64,000 bases of DNA. It comes from Membranipora membranacea. Lineage: Eukaryota > Bryozoa > Gymnolaemata > Cheilostomatida > Membraniporidae. Below, one piece after another: positions 47,938 to 59,458 of the stretch; positions within the stretch are counted from its first letter, which is position 1; each line of letters starts with the position of its first letter. The notes below the pieces were generated by a model that saw only the letters and a program-made list of their open reading frames with translations, was not told the origin of the DNA and did not search any database. The stretch is taken from contig OU612066.1 in NCBI GenBank assembly GCA_914767715.1, forward strand, positions 29,672,283-29,736,282, in the 5' to 3' direction. The translations under genes and the position numbers were made by a program.

Positions 47938-48110
47938 AGTTATAGCTTGAGCTTATTAATTTCGCCGGTCACAAATGAGTGGACTTGCTTTCACACACCC
48001 AAGGTCCATTATCTTATGATAAGTATCAAAACTATGTCAAGGCTATAACGCATGCGCATATATAAATAATTCATTACTTCCGCCCATTCACTAACCTTCA
48101 ATTTCAGTGT
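47938..48110. promoter_or_regulatory. Probable bidirectional promoter
   Basis: The start codon of the membrane-protein gene (minus) and a likely leader exon of the zinc-finger gene (plus, ending 48185) are less than 250 bp apart and point away from each other, so they should share this region. No TATA box or named element was identified. Confidence 0.4.
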
Positions 48111-48185
48111 TATGATTTACTCAGGGAGAGAGGAAGAAGAGGAGTTACAATTAATTACCTAAAATTGAAAATAGATGCAGTGCTG
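48111..48185 (+). other. Probable 5' UTR exon of the ZAD-like gene
   Basis: A purine-rich stretch ends at CTG|GTAAGT. The next good acceptor (TTATCATTTCAG at 49633-49644) opens the exon with the start codon. The 5' limit is not known. Confidence 0.4.
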
Positions 48186-49671
48186 GTAAGTAATATTGCT
48201 GGGTGTAACTTTGGAGCTACAGTAAGGGCTGATCATTATATAAACTACAAAAATACATAATGCAGAATGACTGTAAATATAATAATATATAGTAGTTATA
48301 CATCATTTATTTATTAATTATATTCATAATTCTGATGTTATTTATATGAATGAATGATCATGTTGTTGCTGGTTGTATTTTCAAAATCAAAACCATTGAC
48401 TATGTATTTTATTTACTATTGTAACATGACTAAACTGTTATAAATCTCTACAGTATGCATGGTGTAAGTTTTTTTATTCATTATTTATTAGTTGTCTTGT
48501 AACCACTGCATGCATGGCCCCTGGTGGGGTGATCTCCTCTGGTTCTGCACTAGTCTAGGCTATAGCTAGTAGGTAAGGTCATTATTATCATACTGCTAGT
48601 ACAACTAACTTACTTAGATTAGTTAAATTCAGATGTTAGAGCTTGTCAAAAACCAATAATATAACTTTGTAAGCTAGCTCCACAGGCAGTCCAAAAACAT
48701 AATAAGGCTCTTAGTTAGGGTTTACATACATACTTCCAAGCACGAACTTCTTAGTAACATTATGGTATTTTTATTATTAGGGCAAGCAAAGATAGGGTAA
48801 TGATATCTCTGACAAAGAAGTATTGGAGCAAGTTATATTGACTCGGCTAGTTTAATAAACCAGCTCTGCGTTGACCATAAAAAATGTTACACGACAAGCA
48901 TTGAATATAAAAAACTTATTTGTATTCCATTTATATGTCAGGCATCCATCATGGCAGTGTCTGCGGTGGCAAAGCCACTCATTATTTTATCAATAATATT
49001 AAATTATTATTTATAGTGTTTATTCTATTCTCAATTGTCATAAATATTGGTCTACTATAATTGACTTTTGTATTTAAAATTGTGTTGTAGTTCCAAAACG
49101 AAATGATTAATTTGCTCGGAAAATGACAATGTGTATTACTTATATTATGATTTATCACTTATCCTGCCACCAGAACTATGAATCTTACCCAATATATTTG
49201 TTATGTATTATAAGCTGTTCTAGCTTTGTGCGCGGTGATTGTGGACCGCACTTGAATCTGCATGTCTGGATTAAAGGGGGAAGTCTGTAATAGAAGATCT
49301 TTGAGCTGACAAATCCAATAAATACAATCCACACACCCATGCACCACTCAATCAACCGTAGTATGGACAATATATTCAAATGGTTGACTGAGAGCACACT
49401 ATTGGGTCTTCAGTGGTAGCAATGGTGCTTGCTATTGTGTTAAATGGCGTTATGATGTGGGAATTATGCCCTGAAAAATTATTTGTAATGGAGGGTCTAA
49501 ACCTCTGACAATTGAAAATAATTGTAGTTATTGACATGCTTCGTTCGCCCATAAAAATTTACCTCTCGATTTCTTTTTTACAAAAAAATGTTAAGACTTA
49601 AACGTATGATTATTTTGTTTTAGAATACTATCTTATCATTTCAGATTTGTTCACAAATGTGCTGATCAATA

Positions 49672-52600
49672 ATGGATACTAAGATATGTTTGTTTTGTGA
49701 ATCTGAGTATGGAGACCCTATGCAGCCGAGTCTGGTGGATAAAGTGGCTGCTTTGTGTCACCTTACCTCCAATAAACACCAGCTCATAGACAGGAAAATG
49801 TGTATGAGGTTAGTGGTAATATTGCATATTTATCACGCTGTTACCAGAATCTGTCATAGAAGATTATTGTATGAAACACTCCTGATGATGATTAAATATT
49901 ATTTGTTATGAGGAACTTGGGGATTTGGACCAAGATATTGTACAAGTGATGTGATTAATACAACTGTAGTTATTGTCATGTTCTAGTTTCAAGGCATGAA
50001 TACATTTTTCAAAAGCATTTATTTTTTATATTATTTCAGTCATCTTTCTTTTCCTTCTGCAAGCTGTCCATTTTTTGTTAGGTGTAAGCTAGACATAGAT
50101 ATGATTGAGAATGCTATGAGATTACGTGATATAATGGTCGGCACTTTGAACTCAAAGCTGACCCGAGCCGCCGTACAATCACTGTCACAATCCACTCCTG
50201 TATCGACGCCGGCTGATACTAGCAGCAGAAACGGCACTCCTACTACCCCAGCCGTAACTCAATCAACACCCAATCAGAGCATACCGATCCCGCCCGATGT
50301 CTTACCAGTCCAAAAGCCGGTTAAGCCTGAGAACGGTCATGTTATTGATATTAGTAAGCTGAATATGCCTCATATGAACGGCGACCATGCAATCAAATCT
50401 GAACCACATCTGCATCCAAAGATGCAGCGACATCACCAGATAAATGGGTGAGTACTGTTCCTGGTATATATATAAATGGGTGAGTACTGTTACTGGTATA
50501 ATATGATGGCTTGCGTTGGGTAAATAACCTATTATACCCTTGCCCGCCGTTGCCGGCTACCCTTTTATCGGCGAGGCAGAGAGGGATCTTTATACTGCCT
50601 GTAAGCACACCGTAGACCTCCTGTATTTATGGTCCTGATCCAAACACGTCACTGGTATATAATAATACTTTCGATCAAGTTATAAATGAAGACTGTCAAG
50701 GCAATAATGTGGTCCATAGGAGCCCTTTTGGTGCTGTTATTCACTTTACAGCAAGTTGACAGATTAGTAAATGAATAGGAAGTGGAGTCCCAGATTGTGA
50801 GGTTTTTAGTTGTCAGTTAGATAAAAAAATGTGTACTGGTCTTAGAAAATCTTGCTGTGAAACAAATAAACTAATGCTCTTACGATTTATAATTCTTGCT
50901 GCAATAATTTAATGACTTGAGAGGCCCTTAAATGATTGGTAATTAAATAGTATACTCGGCTATGTTGTGTAACCATTTTTTATGCAACATACCACTCGTA
51001 TTTTTGTCTTTACTGATTGCTATGACATAAATGTCCTCCTAAATAATTGTGTTTTTGATGTGCTATCTTTGCTGTGGCAAACCGAACCAGGTATAGCAGC
51101 TCTATGGCCACCACAGGTGCTATCAATGTTTAAGTCATTACCAGCATTTCTTTGTTCTGAGCCAGCCAAGCAGTCTAGTGTCATGAATTATTTTGATTTA
51201 ATGTAATAAACATTCTTATTATGGTAAATATATTACAATAATAAAATTGCAATCAATACTGGTCGGTATACATGCAAATGTGGTACGCTTATCAATTAAT
51301 GATAACTTGGTTAGCCACGTAGGCATTTTTATTAGTATACTATATGGAGTGTATAATTAAATATAGGTAATATAAATTCACAGGCTGATTGAAAATGGAA
51401 ATATAATACACAGTCAGCCATTTTGTTTTTGTAATTTTATTTCAGCTCAGCTAGCCAAGTCGTACTATAAATGTAGGTCACCGAGATAGCACTACAGGAT
51501 GCTTTTATAGAGTGCAATTTAGTTTATGTTATTGTTAACATTATCCCCAACTAAAATAATAACATATATGCATAGATTATTATTATTACAACATAGATAC
51601 CTATCAAAGATAACAAAATTATCACATTAGGGGTCGTATTTTTACCGCTTCTCAAGACTGATTGCAAAATGATTATGCTTTTTTTGCGAAGTTGGAGACA
51701 GCTTTCATATTAACTTGAAGAGTAGAAAATGCAAATGTACTGCACCTTTATGTCATTGCATCAAATTATTACAGTCAACATAAAACAGATTCTGATAAAA
51801 ATCAGATTTAGTGCCAGCGCCAGCTTATTTTATTCCTTACACAATTTTACAGGCCTGACACAAAATTTTACTAGTGTCACCGATGAGTATTTAGTATCAT
51901 TGCTGTGACTGCGATACTGGCTTGTCATACAGCTAACTGATATTGTTTGATGTTACAGTGGTGGCTTCTCTTATACATTACCTACTACTCTGGGATTATA
52001 TAATGGAGTGGCTCCGCCGCCTACTCGTACTAATGGTCGCCGAATACAAAGCTGCCATAAATGTAATATCAGCCTTAAAACGAGACCGTACCATGATGCC
52101 CTCAAACATCTCGACAGGTGGGTTATTTAAGAATGCACCTTATTGTTTTAATTTATTCTGATGACATTTTGTGGTCGAAGCCATTTTAGAAAGAGGAAAA
52201 ATTTGGCCTGTGACTAGACGCAGACAGAAAAACAATGTGTAGTCATAATCATAAACATATTAATTTGCTCCCATATTGCCAAAGTGTGTACGTCATTATT
52301 GTCCCCTTTTGCATCAAAAAAGACACCTCTGTCCAACATTTTACATGTTTCATTTTGAGGGAAATGAATCTTTGTACAGAATCGCCTACATGCGTATCAA
52401 TCATTTTGTGATTTAAGAATAATGCCACTGCTAGAACTTTTATTCTTGAAACATATAATTTCTGCAAGACTTATTATTATTGGTGTTATGGAAAATATAT
52501 GTTTCCAAAATTCTGTTATAGAGTTTTTGAAGTTATTATTGCAATTATAGGCCAACCTCAAATATCAGATGTCAGCTTTAGTAAATATTGCACTTTATTG

Positions 52601-54975
52601 CTGCTTGTCTTCGTAGTATCGGCTTTGAAGGAAGTAAAGATTTCATGTCTGATCACTGTTACGATTTATGGTTACAGTATATTATATAAACATGAAATTG
52701 TTGGTTTTGGCAAAATAAAACAGTAGCTCCTATTAGGTATATAACAAAATTTTTCATGGAAACAATCCAGAGATGGTTTTTGACTGTTGTGTCATGTTTT
52801 ATATATCTGAAATAGGCTAAATGTTGTAACATCTTTGAGGAAAAATCCTCGTCGAGCGTTCATCCACCTTCCAAATAAAAGACTCAGTGATGGTATTTTC
52901 ATCTTTCACTTAAATCATCAGCCTAACTTGGCATTTTTTTTGTGGTTATATGTTATGTATTTTGCTAGTTACACAAAACATGGGTGTATTTTGTAGATGT
53001 AATGGTCAAGGTATTAAGCCAGGTAGGCCAGCACTGACCCCGAAGCCCGACATGTTCCCTTGTCACCTGTGCGGACGTAAGCTGGCTACTCGAGAAGCAC
53101 ATGAGGTACACATTGCTCGATGTGATGGTGTGAATAACAACACCAGAGGAAGAAAACCCGCCGACAACACATGTATGGTGAGTGAGTGACTGTGTGATTC
53201 GATGTTTTTGTGCACTGCGGGTAACTCTTTATGACCTGACCATTGACTGACCAAATGCGGCCCGTATATTACTGATGACTTCTTACTGCATTCATGTAAT
53301 GATTTGGTTTATTCAGTTTTGTTTACTTTTTTAAAGAAACAATCGGTTAGGTTGATATAGATGTCATAAGATAGTTATGACACAAATGACCCCAAGTGTC
53401 ATCATAAAAACTCAGTTTAGGCTATGAACTTCCGCCAAGCCATTTTGGTATTATGTTGGTTGTATTATTTTAAATCACTGAGCATTGTTATTCAACCACC
53501 ACATTTTTCTTGTACTGAAGAAATTTAAATATCCGTGAATTGAACCGTCAAAAATCTTACATAAAAAAGTTAAATCTGTTTCATTGTTTCGCAACAGATC
53601 ATGGTTGCTATGTAATTATGATAATTATATGAATATTTTTTTGCTTTATAAGCTCATCTTAGACTAGCAACAAAAAAATTAAAATAATTTATTGACTCAT
53701 TTTAAGTTTACTGTAGTTCATGACCATGGTGAATTAAGATTTTGTGCTAGGGAACAGCAAAGCCTTACAAAAAACATCCCTGTAATCTATATTTGTAAGT
53801 AATTGAATTTTGATTAAGGAAATTTCATCATTTGTCCTAGAAATGTAATTATAAAATCTTAATTAAGCCAAGTACATATTGGACAATCATTATTTTAATT
53901 TCCTCCAAATTTTAGTTATGCGATGAAGATTTGGTCTACCGTCACATACTGAAGAAGCACTTGAGACAGAAACATGGTATCAACGCTCAGAGGCTGGATG
54001 ATAGGTAAGATAAGAGAACTATGTTGTATTATCGGCACTGTTAATATTCCTGATTTGTCAATAACTCTTAGTCCAATGCTTGTGTTGTATCCAAATTTTG
54101 TTCTGCCCTAGCTAGAGTAAAACCTGTCTTTGAAAACCTAATAATAGAGTTCACAACTATCAAAGATGTCCATAAAAAAGAGTTGTCTGCTCATTGATGA
54201 CATGGAGACAACTTCTATCTTGTATGATAGCCATTGGCTAGCATAGACTCTTTGATTAGATTCTGTGCAAACATCATTATATGGTGAATGCAGGGAGGGT
54301 GGGATCCCACCCTCCCTGGTGAATGATAACAAACGTTTTGAATTTACAGAGTTGCCTCCCCATGAGAGTATAACCCCATTGAATGAAACTAGAATTCTAT
54401 AGTGATAATGACACCCCTTGACCATTCATTACCATACATGGGTCAGAATAATGCTGGTCTGACTTGCCAATAATCTATTGACTTCAATGAGAATATAATT
54501 TCATGTTTACAGTGTACTGGCAGCTCTGAAGACTGGCAGCGGTACTGGCTGTGACGTGAAGGAACAGGTGCTCTCTCGTATCCAGGAGAAGATGCTCTCT
54601 GACATGCGAGAGTATTACACTAGCAGCACATCTCCCGACAATCACGAAGGAGGAGAATCTAACGAGGATGACACAACTCCTGCAGAGGATCGAGCGGCCA
54701 ATCACGCGCACGGCACACGTAGCCGACGTAAAGTCAAACCATCTAAGTATATACCTGACGAGATCTACACATGCCCTACCTGTAACAAACAGTTTGAGTA
54801 TGAATCTCAGTACAATCAACACTGCTGCTTTAAAATATCTGAATCCCGGCGGGAGGATGTCGAGGAAGACGATGAAGGAAATGAGAATGAGGAACCGGTC
54901 AGGAAACTGGCCAGAGAAGACTTGGTTGAAAGTTACACAGCTATGGAGGTGGAAGAAGCCGCAATCTGTGAGTAG
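49672..54975 (+). CDS. ZAD-like, multi-zinc-finger protein (6 coding exons)
   Basis: Exons are 49672-49808, 50082-50447, 51959-52117, 52997-53177, 53916-54004 and 54513-54975, giving 464 residues with matching phases. Residues 6-47 have CLFC ... CMRC spaced as in a zinc-finger-associated domain. A Ser/Thr/Pro-rich linker follows (about 75-165). Four further zinc-finger-like units occur: CHKC...H...H (exon 3), CHLC...H..H..C (exon 4), CMLC...H....H....H split across exons 4/5, and CPTC...H (exon 6). An AT-hook-like KPGRP lies in exon 4, and acidic stretches in the last exon. The layout is that of a nuclear DNA-binding regulator, but I cannot name an orthologue and the target is unknown. Confidence 0.85.
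50448..51958 (+). other. Intron 2 of the ZAD-like gene
   Basis: A short direct repeat (AAATGGGTGAGTACTGTT, twice) duplicates the exon-2 donor region at 50443-50491, so a second donor-like GTGAGT lies about 31 bp downstream. The rest shows nothing coding. Confidence 0.5.
54291..54317. mobile_element. Minimal hAT-like palindrome with 8-bp TSD
   Basis: CAGGGAGGGTGGGATCCCAC and its complementary half form a perfect 28-bp palindrome (54291-54318). Octamer GGTGAATG occurs directly before (54283-54290) and overlaps the end (54318-54325). It lies in the last intron of the ZAD-like gene. Confidence 0.6.
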
Positions 54976-56023
54976 AGAGTAAGAAAGACTCTGGAATGAT
55001 TGAGGATTTCTGTCCGGATTCCTTAATGTGTACATGTAATATAGCTACTTGCCTTCATCAACCTAACCTACCTATTGTAACGTGACGCTATTCCTCAGCC
55101 TGATGAATGGCTGCCTAGCTTGGCAGTGCAAATGTAAACGGGAGTTACTGCAATCATTCTCTTTCTGCATATAACGCATTATTTTTAGTATCGTTTAAAT
55201 CGCCTCAACCTCTTGCAATATTAATACAAGCATTCTCTATATTATGCATGTGCTCATAGTTACTGGGTCAGGAATTTTCTCATGTTCCATCATAATTTCT
55301 TTCTTTTTCAAACTCCTATTGGTTATCTGCTGTTGTGTACAAAACTCACATGTCTTCTTTGTACAAGGGGACACAATTACTCATTATTATCATTTTATTG
55401 TCAATACTGAACATTATTCAGATATGAACAATGTAAATACATGTATACTTACTTTTGTTGCGCACTCATTTTATTGTAATCATCAAACACCACATTTTGT
55501 GAGCTTATAATTTCAGGTGCTTTTCATACCAAAAGCAGTTGGGCTAGTAGTAGCCCTGCTGTATGAAGAATTATACATTTTTATAGTAACCTTATCACCG
55601 ATCAGTTGAAACAGGGAGTTACCCAAAAAAGTTGTGAAGATACTGTAAAACTGAATCACCTCATTTACTTGTGTAAAACTACCGTGAGCCTAATGATATG
55701 ATTCATAGTGCTCTACAAAGTTGTTTTTTTCTTTCATATCAATCAAACTTACCAGTGCTTTTTTGTTCATTGTACATCTCATCGATACAAGGCTTCATTG
55801 ACAATGTAGATCTCAAAACATTTTGCTTTTTCTGTTTCATTTCATTTTAAATATAGCATAGTATTGCATAATACAAAGAGATAAGAAAAGAGAATGCTTT
55901 GGTCAAAATAAAATCAAATTGAAACTCACACAGACCATATACCATTTAATCCTAAAGGAAGACAAATCAAGTCCAACATTGCAACACTGAGAATACATCT
56001 CATAAGTGCACAACTCAAGCCAG
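54976..56023. other. Convergent intergenic region
   Basis: This separates the 3' ends of the ZAD-like gene and the KPWE gene. It is AT-rich, with no exon or repeat I can support. Confidence 0.5.
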
Positions 56024-58414
56024 TTATCTTTCCCATGGCTTTTTAGGCATAGATACGTCACATTTGGTGATCTTATCGTTAGTTGGTTCAACAGTTATCT
56101 TTTCTACTCCTGGTATATCGACACCTGATTCTATACATCTCATCACCTCTTTGAATGAGGAGGGATATGGAGGATTGTCCTCGGTGGCCTCTTTCCCGTC
56201 CTCAGTGGTCGCCGTCTGGTCTTTGGTGGACTTTCTCTTCTCCTCAGCAGAGTCAGTTGGCGTTTTGGGAGTGTTAGGATCATCTATAGCGACAGCATTG
56301 TTGACAAGGACAGAGGTTTGGTGTAAAACAGAGTCGTTCAATTGTTTTGCACTATCAGGTGTCAATTCATGTTTTCTGAAAACATGAGCAGAAATGTGGA
56401 ACAATCTACTGGAGAACAAAGTAAGCTTATTGAATAATAGAGTCTGATCTACAAACAGATTTGTGGGAGGGGACAGCATATCTTAGTTTATGATGACTTT
56501 AAATATTGGCTGGTAGCAAGAAAAATTGAAATTCACACAAACTAAACAATCACAGTAAAGGATAAATAACATTAAATAGACTGAGTGAGCAACAACTTGT
56601 GTCGTACTGCGACAGACACAGAGGGAATAGCGCATGGATTGACAACAAGTTCCAATTTATCGCTGCATGCTTGTGTTATTCAGCATGGGCTCTCAAAATA
56701 TTGAATTATGGTTCATACTCACTTCGAAAAATAAAATATTTTGGCAGAAAGAAATCTATGAGCAATGACGTCATCACTAAGTTCCTCTGTTGAGGATTCT
56801 CGCAGGTGTTTCCATCCACTTATAAACTCTTCATCATTTTTAAAATCATACGCAACAAATCTATAATCATAAATACGGACAATTCAAATGTTATCTTCAT
56901 AAACATATTATCTTATGATAATTTCCTAGAGAAATTTCCAGTGTAGCAGGAATTGTGATTCAAGCGTTTGATCATTTTGATTGATTTATATTTATAGTTT
57001 CGTCAACCCTTATTTGGTATCCTTTTATGGATTCAGTCTGATTTTATTGCATTTTGTCATCCTTTGAAATAGGCAATTGACGCTCAGAGCAGATGTTTTC
57101 TCTACACGATACTTTTCTCAATCAGTAGGGTTGTCTGCTCTTTAGAATCAATTGTATTTCGGTCATAACTAGGCTGTCTTGATTATTATTTGTCCTTTTT
57201 ACAGGTGACACATTTTTTACCAACATGAAGGTTTCATAATTTGAGCCGCAATTCAGCAGAAGAAGATGACCATTTTCCTTCTTTATTAGGAATAATACTA
57301 ACTTTCTTATAACAACAATTTTATCAATATTTCTATGGATAATTAAACGACTTACGATTCTAATAGTTCATCACATTCCACACCTGTCAGCATATTTAGC
57401 TTTAGCTTCCTCTCTATCTTTCAGAAGAGGTAGACGTGGTTTCTCCCGATTCCTGGTCCTAAGCCTCTGAACACAGCCCTGTAGTGAATCCAATCAAAAC
57501 CAATTGTGACGGGATTCTTCTTATATTCTATTATGATAGTTTGACGTTCATATTATCACAGAATTGTATGTCAAACCAAACCTCTTCCAATACGGTAACG
57601 CCATCAAGCCATGTGGTTCTTGATTCAGTCACCATATCAAATGTCATATCATATATCAACAATTATATTCGGAATTATAATGGCAGCATAGTTTTGATTC
57701 ATTCTGTCAATCGAAATAAGCTAGCTTACCCAAAACTTTTTGCAGTTTCTATAATTAGAAAAGGCGTCTTGACAAAAATTAGGATCGTATTTGCTTTGCT
57801 CCAGACAGTTGTATGACATTTGACTCTCCTGTAAATAGACAAGTGGGAGATTTTATAATGGCAGTACGCAGAAATCAACAAAATTATAACAATATTTTAT
57901 CTATTGTCAAATTGGAGCTTTTCCGCTAAAACTTTCGGCAGCCGCAGGCTTTGGCTAAAATCATCAGAGGTGGTTCTAATAAGCTTCAATATGAGCCCAA
58001 TAACAACTCAATTGGGTATCTTGGAAGTTATCAAAGTAAGGCCTCGCTGATGCTCACTTTCGAGCCTCTCTTTGGGAGATATGACATCACAATCATACAT
58101 TTTGCTCTAATCTAGTCGAGTATAGTATTTTCAACAAAAATTGGGGAAACCAGTTGAAATAGAATGTAGCTTATGCCATCAAAGAGATTATTCCAGCACA
58201 AAAATGTGTAGCCAATTGTAAAAAGTAGGTCTTCTCCTTTCCTATAACACTGTTTGTACTGAAATACTTTTCTTGTTTTGGACAAACCACGCTAAATGCT
58301 TGGACAACCTACCAGAAAACAAGGGTTCTTTTCCAAATCGTCGAGTCTCCCAAGGTTTTTTAGTTTGTCTTCTTTTTCTTTGGTAGTCTTCGATTTATCT
58401 CCCAATAAATCCAT
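56024..58414 (-). CDS. KPWE-motif protein (PEX39-like C-terminus, 4 exons)
   Basis: Minus-strand exons are 58414-58313, 57478-57384, 56860-56723 and 56375-56024, giving 228 residues, all in phase. The C-terminus has a PSSFKEVMRCIESGVDIPGV segment, a linker and a final KKPWER, as in the KPWE domain of the peroxisomal import factor PEX39 (C6orf226) and plant PEX14-like proteins. The N-terminal half (NPCFLGCVQRLRTRNREKP, then an acidic/aromatic FKNDEEFISGWKHL stretch) is longer than in C6orf226 and I do not recognise it. An acidic Thr/Ser/Lys linker joins the halves. A peroxisomal role is inference from the tail alone; a different protein that acquired a KPWE tail is possible. Confidence 0.75.
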
Positions 58415-58780
58415 ATCAGTACATCCTCTTATGCTGCAAATAAAGAGCGCGCCTCAAAAAAAACACAGAAATAAGGGTTAACTGTTTCATCGGTTGATGT
58501 TATAGATTCTGCTTGGGTTGTTGACTACAGGGCTCAGACTAAGAAAAATTCCAGGCAGGGTAGTAGGCATAAGTAATGGGTATTCAGCTTGGCTTTCTCT
58601 TGGACCAGTAGGGAACATGTCTATTTTTTTCTGGAGAGGGGGGGGGGTGATGTGCTGTGGTATGAGTTATGTAATGATATTTTTAATTTAGAATGCCTTT
58701 AGTCACCAGCAGTACTGAAGTTCATTATCCCTTTTAGAGCTGACACAGGATGGTGCCTACTACTACTTTTGTATTTTCAG

Positions 58781-58925
58781 CACAGGTCTACTCCAAAACC
58801 TGGGATTTTGGCAATGTTTGACTGCCCCCCTTGAGTTTTTGTTGTTTCGTTGACAAAACAACAAAAACTGGCAAGGGGGGGCAGTCAAACATTGCCAAAA
58901 TCCCAGGTTTTGGAGTAGACCTGTG
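58781..58925. mobile_element. hAT-like MITE, full copy (145 bp)
   Basis: Arms of about 55 bp starting CACAGGTCTACTCC are near-perfect inverted repeats. A perfect 8-bp direct repeat ATTTTCAG flanks them (58773-58780 and 58926-58933). An 8-bp duplication and CA-starting ends are usual for hAT elements. Confidence 0.85.
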
Positions 58926-59187
58926 ATTTTCAGACAGGGAGTAGTAAAAAAAAAATTCAGCATCCAATCACATCAACAGTCATAAATAATAATATCAGCA
59001 GTGTATTTTCAAGGGCATGGTGTTGATGGTGGTGAAAAGCTCTTGGTATTTGCCCCCCCCCCCCGGGTCCTATCTCCAGTATCAACCACACAGAACCACA
59101 TGGATGCCTTTGGCTTGGAAGCTTTTTGATTCTGGACACTAAGGATTGGGAAAAGTGTACTCAGGGCCACTCAGTATGGGTTTTTCT

Positions 59188-59230
59188 CACAGGTCTACTC
59201 CAAAACCTGGGATTTTGGAGTAGACCTGTG
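59188..59230. mobile_element. hAT-like MITE, 43-bp deleted copy
   Basis: It has the same terminal sequence as the element at 58781, but with only the outer part of each arm left. It is flanked by its own perfect 8-bp repeat GTTTTTCT (59180-59187 and 59231-59238), so it is an independent insertion. Confidence 0.85.
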
Positions 59231-59434
59231 GTTTTTCTTTTTTGCAGTGTAAATTGCCCATCATGACATTTATGCAACCTTGATAGTAAATATGTATCAG
59301 GCCAATGAGCTGGCATTTAACAATTTATGCTGACCAATCAGGGTCAGCTTATGTAAATCATTTTGGCGGGAAATAACTAATCAATGTGTTCATGGAATGA
59401 GCAACTTTACTCTTTGGAAGTTCATTGCTTGGAA

Positions 59435-59458
59435 CAGGGAACAGGGAACATTCTCCCT
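59435..59458. mobile_element. Minimal CAGGGA-type element with 8-bp TSD
   Basis: CAGGGAACAGGGAACATTCT ending in CCCT is flanked by a perfect octamer GCTTGGAA (59427-59434 and 59459-59466). It has the same layout as 54291-54317. Confidence 0.55.

Noticed and set aside
54484-55035. 183-codon minus-strand frame opposite the last exon of the ZAD-like gene
   Set aside because: It is an antisense shadow; the plus strand has the CPTC zinc finger and in-phase splicing.
56064-56387. 107-codon plus-strand frame
   Set aside because: It is antisense to the last exon of the KPWE gene, which ends exactly at the KPWER motif.
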